Positions 52,533-62,323 of a stretch of 64,000 nt of DNA are shown here, piece by piece. The notes beneath the pieces were generated by a model that saw only the letters and a list, made by a program, of their open reading frames with translations, made no database searches and had not been told where the DNA came from. A program made the position numbers and the translations under genes. Each line of letters begins with the position of its first letter. Position 1 is the stretch's first letter. Source of the DNA: Haliclona indistincta (lineage: Eukaryota > Porifera > Demospongiae > Haplosclerida > Chalinidae); NCBI GenBank assembly GCA_964017065.1, contig OZ024784.1, positions 367,337 through 431,336 of the forward strand. Direction: 5' to 3'.

Positions 52533-55500
52533 ATGTTTCAGCTATCAGTGGGGAGAAGCGACCCTATTCGAGTGACTGTCACAGCTAACGACAGGAGCCT
52601 ACCTATGGAACTGGATACTGGTGCAGCCTTGTCAGTTATCAGCCATTCGACTTATCTGTCTACCTGGTCAGAGGAGGAGCGACCTGTATTGGAACCCTCA
52701 CATGTTCAGCTCAGCACATATTCTGGTGAGGTACTCACTATTCGTGGTGCAATTGACGTACAAGTAAAATATCAAAGTCAGCAATGTCAGTTGTCCTTGC
52801 AGGTTGTTGATACAAGTGGACCTACTCTCCTTGGGCGAGATTGGTTAAAGCATCTAGTCCTGGACTGGCACCAGATTTCGACTCTGGAGGATTTTGCCAC
52901 CAAGAAGTTGTCTAAGATACTAGAGGACTATGCTGATGTCTTCAAAAATGAGTTAGGGTCCATTCGTGATGTTAAGGTTCACATCCACGTCAAGAAGGAT
53001 GCTCAACCTCACTATGTTCGTCCCAGACCAGTGCCGTATGCTTTCCGAGAGAAGGTGGATACTGAACTCAAACGACTTCAAGATGCTGGTGTCATCGAAC
53101 CAGTTCCATTTGCTGATTGGGCAGCCCCTGTGGTTCCTGTGTTGAAGCGTGATAACTCGATCAGACTCTGTGGAGACTACAAACTTACCGTTAACCAAGA
53201 AGCAACCCCAGATATCTACCCCTTACCAGGTGTGGAGGGCATCCTAGCCACAATGGCAGAAGGAGAATGGTATTCGAAGCTCGACTTAGCTCATGCTTAT
53301 AATCAACTTCACCTCGACGATGAGTCAAAGAAGTACACCACCATCAATACCACTCAAGGGTTATTTCAATATAATCGTTTACCATTTGGTATTTCTTGTG
53401 CACCTGCAGTTTTCCAGAGAACCATGGAGAACTTGCTGAAGGGTATTCCAGGAGTCTGTGTCTACCTTGATGACATTCTCATCACAGGAAAATCAGCATC
53501 CGAGCACTTAGAGAATCTGGAAACCGTATTGAACAGACTACAATCGTCTGGAATGCGACTCAAGAAGGAGAAGTGTCAGTTTATGCTTCAAGAAGTCGAC
53601 TATCTTGGTCACAAGTTGTCAAGAGAAGGGCTGAAGCCATCTTCTGAGAAGATCAAGGCTCTCAAAGAAGCACCTACTCCAAAAGATGTGACACAGCTCA
53701 AGTCGTTCTTGGGGCTGGTAAACTATTATAGCAGATTTCTGCCAAATCTCTCGACCATACTAGCACCCTTGTATGCATTGTTGCATAAAGTAACAGCTTG
53801 GCATTGGGGCCCTGAGCAGCAAAAAGCCTTTGAATTTGTCAAAAATGCTCTTACTTCTGATTCAGTTCTCTCTCACTACAGTATTCACAAAGAGCTACTG
53901 CTGAGCTGTGATGCATTGCCGTATGGCCTTGGTGCCGTCTTGTCTCACAAGATGGACGATGGAACAGAGAAACCCATTGCATTCGCATCAAGATCGCTGT
54001 CTACTGCAGAGAGAAAGTATGCCCAGTTGGACAAAGAAGCTCTGGCGATCATATTCGGTGTTACCAAATTCCGACAATACCTGTTAGGAAGACGGTTTGT
54101 GATTCACTCTGACCACAAGCCATTGATGTACATTTTTGGGGAAAACCGAGGAGTTCCGAGCATGGCCTCCTCTCGCATTCAGCGTTGGGCTCTCACACTT
54201 GGTGCCTATTCTTTCTCTGTTACCCACAGGCCTGGGAAAGAAAACAGTAATGCTGATGGACTAAGTCGTCTACCACTTCCAGACCTACCTACCAACGTAC
54301 CACCACCGCAAGACACCGTTCTTCTACTGGAGAGTATCCAAACATCTCTAGTCACTGCAGCCCAGATCAAGAAGTGGACTGCCCGAGACCCGATCCTATC
54401 GAAGGTTCTCAACTACGTCTTGCAGGGTTGGCCGTCAAAACCTGACAGTGATGAGTTGCGACCATTCTTTCACAGAAAAGAAGAATTGAGCATTGAAGAT
54501 GGTTGCATTTTGTGGGGTCACAGAGTAGTGATACCACCGCCTGGCAGAGAGAAGATAGTTGAACTTCTTCATGAATCACACCCTGGAATGACAAGAATCA
54601 AGGGAATCGCCAGAAGTTACGTCTGGTGGCCAGGAATCGATGATGTACTAGAAAAGAAAGTCCGTCATTGTCAGAGCTGTCAAGAGCATCAAAGACTACC
54701 ATCTAAAGCCCCTCTCCATCCATGGGAATTTCCTGAACGTCCTTGGTCAAGACTCCACATTGACTTCGCCGGACCGTTTCTTAACAAGCAGTTCCTGTTG
54801 GTAGTTGACGCCCATTCTAAGTGGATAGAAGTGTTTATTGTGCCTACTACCAGTTCTCAAGCAGCTATCAACAAACTGCGTCCACTGTTTGCTACCCATG
54901 GGTTACCTGAATTATTAGTCTCAGATAATGGAGCAGCTTTCACCAGTGACGAGTTCAGCGTGTTCACAAAAAAAAATGGAATTCGTCACACCACATCAGC
55001 ACCATACCATCCTTCTACTAATGGTCTCGTCGAACGAGCTGTTCAGACTTTTAAACAAGCGATGAGGAAGTCCAATGAGCCACTGGATATCAGAATGGCC
55101 AAGTTTCTATTCACCTATCGCCTCACTCCTCATCCTGCGACTGGTGTTGCTCCCTCTGAACTTCTACTGTCACGCCGACCTCGCTCTCTTCTTGACCTGG
55201 TGAAACCAGATGTGTCATCAAAAGTGCGCCTCCATCAGGAAAGACAGAAACTCTCTCATGATCAGAAAGTCAGATCTCGTCGTTTTGACAAGGGTGACGA
55301 AGTACTTGCTAAGAACTTTGGTCGTGGTGAGAAGTGGTTAAAAGGTCGTGTTGTCCAGTGCAGAGGCCCACTATCTTACAGAGTGTTTCTGGAGGATGGT
55401 CGTTCTGTTCGCAGACACCAAGATCACTTGCAGCCTTTCCATACTCCAATTGTTGATGATCTGGTTGTACCCTCTGTCAAAGCTGAAGCTGATTCACCTG

Positions 55501-55691
55501 CAATATCTCCTACTCCAGTTTCTCCAGCTCCAGCGTCACCACCTCCAGTTTCCCCATCACCTCCTGCACCTGCAGCCCTTGATTCTAATCCTGCAGTCCC
55601 TGACGAGAGACAGTCACCAATTATTCCTCGCCGTTCAAATCGTTCTCGTCGACCACCAGATTGGTTTTGTCTAGAAGGGAGAAATATGTGA
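52533..55691 (+). CDS. Pol of the Ty3/gypsy element (protease, RT, RNase H, integrase)
   Basis: One open frame of 1052 codons. Aspartic protease (ELDTGAALSVIS, LLGRDWL); reverse transcriptase with KLDLAHAYNQL, LPFGISCAPAVFQ and the YLDDILI catalytic box; RNase H (LSCDALPYGLGAVL, LDKEALAIIFGV); an H2C2 integrase finger (HESHPGMTRIKGIAR..HCQSCQEHQ); and the DDE core (IDFAGPF, SDNGAAF, GLVERAVQTFK). It ends with a Pro-rich tail and a stop in the first bases of the 3' LTR. The junction with gag lies in another frame, next to a CTATG CTATG duplication near 52530. All catalytic residues are present. Confidence 0.95.
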   Translation: MFQLSVGRSDPIRVTVTANDRSLPMELDTGAALSVISHSTYLSTWSEEERPVLEPSHVQLSTYSGEVLTIRGAIDVQVKYQSQQCQLSLQVVDTSGPTLLGRDWLKHLVLDWHQISTLEDFATKKLSKILEDYADVFKNELGSIRDVKVHIHVKKDAQPHYVRPRPVPYAFREKVDTELKRLQDAGVIEPVPFADWAAPVVPVLKRDNSIRLCGDYKLTVNQEATPDIYPLPGVEGILATMAEGEWYSKLDLAHAYNQLHLDDESKKYTTINTTQGLFQYNRLPFGISCAPAVFQRTMENLLKGIPGVCVYLDDILITGKSASEHLENLETVLNRLQSSGMRLKKEKCQFMLQEVDYLGHKLSREGLKPSSEKIKALKEAPTPKDVTQLKSFLGLVNYYSRFLPNLSTILAPLYALLHKVTAWHWGPEQQKAFEFVKNALTSDSVLSHYSIHKELLLSCDALPYGLGAVLSHKMDDGTEKPIAFASRSLSTAERKYAQLDKEALAIIFGVTKFRQYLLGRRFVIHSDHKPLMYIFGENRGVPSMASSRIQRWALTLGAYSFSVTHRPGKENSNADGLSRLPLPDLPTNVPPPQDTVLLLESIQTSLVTAAQIKKWTARDPILSKVLNYVLQGWPSKPDSDELRPFFHRKEELSIEDGCILWGHRVVIPPPGREKIVELLHESHPGMTRIKGIARSYVWWPGIDDVLEKKVRHCQSCQEHQRLPSKAPLHPWEFPERPWSRLHIDFAGPFLNKQFLLVVDAHSKWIEVFIVPTTSSQAAINKLRPLFATHGLPELLVSDNGAAFTSDEFSVFTKKNGIRHTTSAPYHPSTNGLVERAVQTFKQAMRKSNEPLDIRMAKFLFTYRLTPHPATGVAPSELLLSRRPRSLLDLVKPDVSSKVRLHQERQKLSHDQKVRSRRFDKGDEVLAKNFGRGEKWLKGRVVQCRGPLSYRVFLEDGRSVRRHQDHLQPFHTPIVDDLVVPSVKAEADSPAISPTPVSPAPASPPPVSPSPPAPAALDSNPAVPDERQSPIIPRRSNRSRRPPDWFCLEGRNM

Positions 55692-55878
55692 TATCTGGAC
55701 ATACCTAGACAGACTATCGTCTTCTAATCTCTACATGATCATATTGTTCTCAATCGACATGACTTGTATTATATTGTAGTCATTGTCCATTTAAGTTGAA
55801 GTCATTCTCAGTCTGTAGTTCATTGCTCTGCTCAATAATAATTTTGGTAGTCACTAGCTTGGGTCTAAAGATATTACA
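55687..55878 (+). repeat. 3' LTR of the Ty3/gypsy element
   Basis: 192 bp, one base shorter than the 5' LTR (AAGTCATT against AATGTCATT) and otherwise identical by eye; followed by the second ACAGG target copy. Confidence 0.93.
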
Positions 55879-56866
55879 ACAGGTATGCTGCAAGTACCAC
55901 GAGCGAGGTTGCCAATGGACAGGAGAGCTAAGATGCTTACATGATCACCTCTTAAGTAAATGTGATTGTGCTGTTTTTGAATTCACAATTACCGACTTCA
56001 CTAGAAAGAAGGAATGTAACGCTGAGTGGGTGAGTCCTCCCTTGTATTCATACCCAGAGAGACACAAGTTTCATCTGGCCGTGTATCCTAATGGATTATA
56101 CACACGAAGAGGCCTCGATATGTCAGTGTGTATTCTGCTGGAGGAGGACAACAGCTCGCCAGGATGCTCCATGGAAGCAATGATTGCTACTCTTCTTGTA
56201 GATCACAGAGAGGGTCATGGATTGGTTTCTTATGTACACTTAAGTAGTGTTAGTAATTTATTTAAGAAACAATCAACAACCTTCGACATTTCTCACGACA
56301 GTATTGACAATGATCACAATGATAGTGTACGACTGACAGTAATGTTGGAGGATATGAGATTCCTACACTATCCTACTGCTCTCCTCATCAAGACTCCTTC
56401 CTGGCAGACAGCATCTTCACTTGACCAGCCATCACTACTCGAATTCACACTGCCAGAATTCTCCAAACGTATAGAGATTTGCAATTTCTTTTTCATCGGA
56501 CCTGATTTTTACAGTCAAGAAAAAGGCTACAGGTTTCATCTTGAAGTATACGTTGCTGGAGACTTAATGGATGAGAATTGTGTTTCACTGTTTCTCTATC
56601 TAATGGCGGGAGAGTACGATGACCAGCTGGTGTGGCCTTTGACTGGTGAGTTTGTTATCGAGTTGCTTAACTGGAGAGAGAACAGAGCTCATTTAAAGAA
56701 AACATTTTCTTGTGATGGTATTGATAGAGCTCCTGTAGGCTTGGAGGGTAAACAAATCATCTATGATAGATTTATCTCTCACTCTCTTCTATCGTATGAT
56801 CCTGTCAAGAATACTGAGTATTTGTACGAGGACTGCTTACGATTCAGAATAAACTTGAATAACTGA

Positions 56867-57757
56867 TTACTCATTTGCTGTATGGTGGTGCTATAATTAT
56901 TCATAAATTATGTTCCTATTCATAAAAACAGTCACAGATGCAAGCTCAGTGGAGTGTGACTGACAAACAATAGAGAAAACATTTCATGCCATGTTCATTT
57001 GTAGGACACTAAATGCTGAGTAGGGCCTCCAATGTATTCATGCTACAGCTGTAACTGACCTATACTTTTACACAGTATTATAATTTTTATAATCATGGAT
57101 ACATGTACGTATATGTCTTTTTCTTGCAGTGTAGCTAATATAGAGTAGTAGTATAGCTAATAGCTTGGATAGTGTAGCTAATAGCTTGGATAGTGTAGCT
57201 AATAGCTGGGATAGTGTAGCTAATAGCTGGGATAGTGTAGCTAATAGCTGGGATAGTGTAGCTAATAGCTGGGATAGTGTAGCTAATAGCTGGGATAGTG
57301 TAGCTAATAGCTGGGATAGTGTAGCTAATAGCTTGGATAGTGTAGCTAATAGCTTGGATAGTGTAGCTAATAGCTGGGATAGTGTAGCTAATAGCTGGGA
57401 TAGTGTAGCTAATAGCTGGGATAGTGTAGCTAATAGCTGGGATAGTGTAGCTAATAGCTGGGATAGTGTAGCTAATAGCTGGGATAGTGTAGCTAATAGC
57501 TTGGATAGTGTAGCTAATAGTTGGGATAGTGTAGCTAATAGCTGGGATAGTGTAGCTAATAGCTGGGATAGTGTAGCTAATAGCTTGGATAGTGTAGCTT
57601 CGTTTTAGTGCATTAAATAATGTATCCACTACATTTAGCTTCTTGACGATATCTTAGCTTGCTTTCAGCACTTGCTACATTATATGTATATTGATATAGC
57701 TAACAAGATAAATGCAGTATTGGCACAGTATTAACAAATGTTGTTATTGCTCTGTCT
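56867..57757. other. Interval between TRAF-like array and cyclase 2
   Basis: Half of it is the 21-bp minisatellite listed separately. The rest is AT-rich and shows no gene. Confidence 0.6.
57150..57607. repeat. 21-bp minisatellite
   Basis: About 21 copies of GATAGTGTAGCTAATAGCTGG, differing mainly by G/T at one site (TGG or TTG). The heptapeptide frames on both strands are artefacts. Confidence 0.97.
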
Positions 57758-58619
57758 TCATATCTTGATACAGCCAGCTACACTTGCAGGATTGGGTAAT
57801 GCTGTAAATGAGAATGTTAGCCATAAGCACAGCAGCTATATGCTTGTTTTGCATACCTGCTATAACCTTGTTGATAGTATCCAGAGTGCTGGAACTGGTC
57901 ATTGATATATCACAGCAATAGTAGGTTAGCTCGCTGTTGACAGACTTTAGCTTGTCCCTGGACTTGGTGTCTTGAGAACAGGTCAGTCCTTTTGATACGA
58001 ATGATCGAGCATTGAGTACCGTCAATCCGGGGACTCGTGGCGGCTTGAGGTTGGATAATTCATAAGTTTCAAATATTGATGGCCGTGTTTTATTTGGGAA
58101 ATAGTGAATCGTCTCGTCTCCTGTCGTTAACAAGAAAGTGTAACTAGCTGATTTCCGAGCCATCAGTATCGAATATTCGAACCAGTAAGTTATAATATCA
58201 GGATAATATTCATAAACCTCTTCAATGCAATTACCAAATACACCAGATGGTATATTAGAACTAGATGGTGGACTACGAGGACCTATTTCTTCAATAATTT
58301 CGAATATATCGGAAACATCATTGCTGGACCAAAACACTGAGTTATTGTACTGGGCATTCTTCATACCGAGACCAAGCAGTGCTTTTCTATAGTAAATAGC
58401 AGAAGTCTGGTCATATCCCTTCTGGAAGTTGTCATACTGTTTGAAGCAGTCTGCAATCCATTGGTATGGTAAGTCGAGTAGCTGTTCTGTATGTGGGCAA
58501 CAATGTCTAAACCCTTCTCTGAAATCAATGCTTGGAGGTTTTGATTTTGTTGGAACAGGTACAGCACTAGAGTTGCTGATAAGAACGATTGCGATCAGTA
58601 GCTGCAGTAGAACAATCAT
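57758..58619 (-). CDS. Secreted ADP-ribosyl cyclase (CD38 family), copy 2
   Basis: Exons complement(57857..58619, 57758..57801) give 268 residues. Signal peptide (VLLQLLIAIVLISNSSA). Same layout as copy 1: SVFWSSND (W97), ITYWFEYSILMA (W146), FETYELSNL (E187), VFGNCIEE and the C-terminal YYCCDISM. The last exon (44 nt, ending GCIKI) is matched by copy 1. An upstream in-frame ATG would add 11 residues. Identity to copy 1 is roughly half by eye, so the duplication is older than the LTR insertion. The two cyclases flank the TRAF-like array in the same orientation. Confidence 0.75.
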
Positions 58620-59247
58620 CTGAACGATGGAAAAATAGATGAACAATTGCATAAACTAGCCCTGTCCGCAAAATACAGTTTTCGAATATTAATCTAAATT
58701 CCCTCACTTAGTAGCCCGCCCTCTTGGAGGGCGGAACCCTGTTGATGAATCACCCTTATCCCCTATGAGTATCCCTTCTGAAGAAAACCCTTTTTCACTT
58801 ACCTTTCTTCAACCCCATCGTTGAGGGGGTTGGCAGGTGCACACCCAAGGGCTCCCGGGAGGGCAGTCCGGTTAGCGAGTGCATAGCATTTATTTAGTTC
58901 TTTCAGTCCAACCTGCTGCATCATATAGCGCGATGGGAACCACCTCAGCTTTAGGTATGATGTGTAGCTGTCTAAATGTATAGTAACTGTATGGCGTAAG
59001 CTTTCAGGTTGTTGAAGGGGGAATAAGTGATGGTGCTGCGCACCGGACGGCCCACCCGAGCGAGTCACCCCAGGTGGCGAAACTTGGGACTCCCTTCAAT
59101 AATGTACCTGTAACTACCGTACCATATCCCCCCAATGTCAAAAAAAATGAATAACCATAACTCTGATTCTGGGTACAGGACATAGTGGAGGTGACAGAAC
59201 CAGTGTTGTATGCACATATCTATTAAATGTGATATAATGGAATTGAG

Positions 59248-60300
59248 TCAGCGAGAGTGCTTGTGCTTGTCTTTAGGATGCTTGGGGAGAATACTGCGGT
59301 CCTGGATAGCGGCTGGTGCAGCGAGAGTTGATGATACTTTGGCTAGTTGACTCCTCGGCGTTCGTATGTATCTGTGGTAAGCGTCCGATTCCCAACGGCC
59401 TAACATCTTTATCATGGAGTCTTCCAGACCTCTCCTGGCTGCAGCAGTTGCCGCCCCAATGCGGAAGCTGTGACCACTAAATGAAGATTCGTCCTCTTGG
59501 ATGTTAGCTTGGGATAGTGCTTCCCGTAGAGCCGAGACCAGTCGTTGCCTGGTGAGCGGACGGCCATCCTGGAAATGGAGCAGTGGGCCCTGACCGCTCC
59601 CTCGGGCGGCCAGGAAGGAGACCATTGCAGATACGGGGCAGAGCTGACGGTCGGTCTTGCCCAAGAAAATGTTGACTCCCTGCCTGAATGGGTCTGTCTT
59701 GCTGCACTTGATTCTCACCCTTACCACTGATGGGGATTGCCGGCTATCTACTGCTATATCGCTGAACGATAGGTGGGTGTCTGGGTCGAACGCCGTGTCA
59801 GATGGGATCGTGAATTCCCCTGCCCTTAGAAATCCAAAGTAACCTAGCGTGAATGCAGCCCACAGCATCAGTTTGTCGAACGGCAGTGGTGACTGACTCA
59901 GCCAGGTAGCTTGAATCTTTTCGAGAATTTCCGGCGTGATTGGTAGGCGGGGACGAGTTTGCGATGACTTGGACTGATCTCTCTTGATCCCTTTAAGGAC
60001 GTAAGCTAATCTGGGCCATTGCGCGCCTGCGAATGGATCAGCCAGACCAGCTGTGATTTGGAGGTGTCTAGCCGCAGAGAGGTAGCACTTTATCGAAGAG
60101 TGTTTGATCCCTTCCATAGCCAAGCTTGAAACAAACCTGCACAGTGTTGACTCTGACAGAGGGGTGGTCGGGAGACTCCATGACGAACAGAACTTAGAGT
60201 ATCTCCTCTTGGCAGAGAGGTAGGTCTTGGCTGTCGAGTCCGCTATGCCCTTGGAATAGTAGTTGGAAACAGCTGTCTCCAGCGACTGGAGGTCCAGTCG
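59248..60300 (-). CDS. Tyrosine recombinase of the DIRS-like element
   Basis: Integrates the element without a DDE integrase. The open frame reaches upstream past 60243, so it overlaps the end of the RT frame by at least about 50 bp; the exact start is unknown (no ATG at the overlap). Catalytic set: R in FLRAGEF, K in KCSKTDPF, HxxR in GHSFRIGAAT, W in LGRWESDAY and the nucleophile Y in HRYIR. An N-terminal SAM-like region has IADSTAKTYLSAKRRYSKF. All key residues are present; it seems intact. Confidence 0.85.
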   Translation of the reverse strand, partial: RLDLQSLETAVSNYYSKGIADSTAKTYLSAKRRYSKFCSSWSLPTTPLSESTLCRFVSSLAMEGIKHSSIKCYLSAARHLQITAGLADPFAGAQWPRLAYVLKGIKRDQSKSSQTRPRLPITPEILEKIQATWLSQSPLPFDKLMLWAAFTLGYFGFLRAGEFTIPSDTAFDPDTHLSFSDIAVDSRQSPSVVRVRIKCSKTDPFRQGVNIFLGKTDRQLCPVSAMVSFLAARGSGQGPLLHFQDGRPLTRQRLVSALREALSQANIQEDESSFSGHSFRIGAATAAARRGLEDSMIKMLGRWESDAYHRYIRTPRSQLAKVSSTLAAPAAIQDRSILPKHPKDKHKHSR

Positions 60301-62039
60301 GGCCTCTCTAGGACTAACAGTTGGAATACTTCCTGAGGGATTGGAGTAGGGATGGGACTTGGGGGAGCCTGTGAAAGGGATTCAAAGAATGTCATGAGGT
60401 CATTGCGTGAAAGCGCATCGGCTGCTGTGTTGCTGGCCCCTGTCACGTGCAGAGCTGATAGTGAAATGTCGTAATGAGCTAGGTAGAATGCCAAGCAGCG
60501 GAGAAGTTGAGCTAGAGCTGGGTCCTTTGCTGACCCCTTGTTCAACACGCGAACGACTGCTTCATTATCGCAGTGACATGTTACATGTGCTAGGCGCCAA
60601 TTCTTGCCCCAAACAGCTACTGCTACCACTATGGGGATTAGCTCCAATGTTGCAATGTTCGCAGATCGTAGTGAGGTTGGCCACTGCAGCTGAAACCATT
60701 GTCTTCCCCAGAAGGCACCTCCACCCCAAGAGCCTGATGCGTCTGAAGATAGCGAGATCTGAGTCTGGACCATTGGGATGATGCTGATTCCATTCCACCT
60801 TGATAAAAAAAGGTGCCACCATAGGATGTCTGAGCGAGAGGGCGCGTGGAGTCTGAGATTAAAATGGTCGTGACGTACTGATTTGGCCCGGTTGATGAGA
60901 TGGCGCACAAATGGGCGGCCCGGACGGACTACGGCTGCTGCGTGCTGAAGAGAGCCGACTAGGGAGAGTAGGTCTCTCTTTATGCAGACCCTCCTGTCCA
61001 GCCATCTGACTAGCTCCATCCTCAGACGTTGAAGTTTGTCGTCCGGTAGACGGAGCTCCCCACGTTCTGAGTCGAAGGTCAGGCCTAAGAATGACAGCAC
61101 TGTTGACGGTGCTTCTATTTTTTGAGGAGACACCGGGATACCTAGGTCAGCGCAGGTTTGTAGTGCCGTTGTTAGGTCTGCATCGCAGGAGTCTGACCCA
61201 CTGGGTCCCACGAATAGGAAGTCATCTAGGTAGTGGATGGCGTACTTCACTCCTCTGGTAGCCATCACCCAGAGCAGAGCGTCTGCTGTGGCCGAGAAGA
61301 TCTTAGGAGCAGATCTTAAACCGAATGGAAGGGCTGCTTCCATAAAGGTGGCATTCCTGTGCTTGAGAGTCAGTAGAGGTCTGTCATCTGGGTGCACAGG
61401 AACTGTCCTGTAGGCATTCTTCAGGTCCAGCTTTGCAAGGAGACAGCCACGCCCGAGCTCCTGTACCATGGCTATGGCCTCATCGATGCCTGCATAGTGG
61501 ATTGAGGACGCGTCTCTGTCTATGCCATCGTTTACGCTGTGGTCCTTTGGGGAAGAGAGGTCAAATATCAGCCGCCACTTGTTCGCTCTGTGCTTTTTGG
61601 GGATGACCCCCATGGGGCTCACTTGAGCCTGAGGAAGCGGTGCTGCTAGGGGACCCAGTATCCTGCCAGACACGATTTCCTCTTCTAAATATTCATCAAT
61701 AATCTCTGGGTGTTCCGCTGCTGAGCGCATGTTACGGTGTGAGGACCTTAGGGTGACTTTTTGGCGGTTGAAGCCGATTCTGAAGCCCTCCGTGAATCCT
61801 CCTAGCAGGTAGGAGGATAGCCGCTGATCCGGGAAGTCCGCCATCGCCCACTTCCATGCTTCCCGGTTGACTGGGGTGACCACTTGGGATAATGGATGAG
61901 CGAGTGGGCTATGGTTATCGGTGGGGATGCAGGTGTCCAGGGCCAGTAAGTCTTTCATGTAGCGATATCTGCCATTCTGGATATTGCAGGCTCTTAGCAT
62001 GGACGGGGTGACCACTGTGGTGAGAGGAAGACAAGACAC
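60243..62039 (-). CDS. Reverse transcriptase / RNase H of the DIRS-like element
   Basis: 598-residue frame. RT: RLIFDLSSPKDHSVND, AKLDLKNAYRTVPVHP, LPFGLRSAPKIFS and the YLDDFLFVG catalytic box. A thumb segment (LSFLGLTFDSERGELRLPDDK) is followed by RNase H: LSSDASGSWGGGA, LELIPIVVAV, CDNEAVV and NTAADALSRND. This is the DIRS/BEL-like type of RT, with RNase H directly attached. Intact by eye. Confidence 0.9.
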   Translation of the reverse strand: MSCLPLTTVVTPSMLRACNIQNGRYRYMKDLLALDTCIPTDNHSPLAHPLSQVVTPVNREAWKWAMADFPDQRLSSYLLGGFTEGFRIGFNRQKVTLRSSHRNMRSAAEHPEIIDEYLEEEIVSGRILGPLAAPLPQAQVSPMGVIPKKHRANKWRLIFDLSSPKDHSVNDGIDRDASSIHYAGIDEAIAMVQELGRGCLLAKLDLKNAYRTVPVHPDDRPLLTLKHRNATFMEAALPFGLRSAPKIFSATADALLWVMATRGVKYAIHYLDDFLFVGPSGSDSCDADLTTALQTCADLGIPVSPQKIEAPSTVLSFLGLTFDSERGELRLPDDKLQRLRMELVRWLDRRVCIKRDLLSLVGSLQHAAAVVRPGRPFVRHLINRAKSVRHDHFNLRLHAPSRSDILWWHLFLSRWNGISIIPMVQTQISLSSDASGSWGGGAFWGRQWFQLQWPTSLRSANIATLELIPIVVAVAVWGKNWRLAHVTCHCDNEAVVRVLNKGSAKDPALAQLLRCLAFYLAHYDISLSALHVTGASNTAADALSRNDLMTFFESLSQAPPSPIPTPIPQEVFQLLVLERPDWTSSRWRQLFPTTIPRA

Positions 62040-62323
62040 AAATGCATTTGGTACTGAACTGCGCAGGCTTGTGAGCTCTGCCCCCTGTGGCGCTATTATT
62101 CACTTCATAAATTATATAAATTAATTATTATTGATCCAACACAGGGTGCAGAATTATGACAGAACATAATCAAGTTTAGTCAGCGCATTCTCTGCCATGG
62201 TGCAATGGCTATAGATGGGATAGTGAGCGGTTATACATGGGATAAATACAAATGCAGCTATACATGGGTTTCAGCGAGAGATCTCCTGTCCTTCCACTAC
62301 ATGCCCGTGGTAGCAGTGGTGTC
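62040..62323. other. AT-richer spacer between gag and RT frames
   Basis: About 280 bp between gag stop and RT start, more AT-rich than the element around it (AATTATATAAATTAATTATT near 62.11 kb) and with ATACATGGG repeats near 62.23-62.27 kb. It may be a small insertion. Confidence 0.45.

Larger units (their letters stand above)
51467..55878 (+). mobile_element. Young Ty3/gypsy LTR retrotransposon, full length
   Basis: Two LTRs of 193 and 192 bp begin TGTGATATC and end ATTACA. They differ by one single-base indel by eye. The target duplication ACAGG flanks the element (51462-51466 and 55879-55883). Internal order is gag, then pol with protease, RT, RNase H and integrase, which is the Ty3/gypsy order. 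Gag and pol frames are separated by two frame changes. No envelope-like frame is seen. Confidence 0.95.
51233..56866 (+). pseudogene. RING / TRAF-zinc-finger / double-MATH gene, copy C, split by LTR retrotransposon
   Basis: The 5' part (51233..51466) has a start codon and most of the RING (FCPVC, CGHNLCYTCRGRLL). A one-base deletion near 51376, relative to copies A and B, shifts the frame before the last RING cysteines. At 51466 the gene is interrupted by an LTR element; the 3' part resumes after the target duplication at 55879 and runs open to 56866 with the zinc finger (KYHERGCQWTGEL) and both MATH-like domains. Since the 3' part is free of stops, the gene decayed recently. Whether the 3' part is still expressed from the LTR is unknown. 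Confidence 0.85.

Noticed and set aside
57135..57629. Heptad-like frames DSVANSW / AISYTIP on both strands
   Set aside because: Produced by a 21-bp minisatellite with no start context, domain or splice support.
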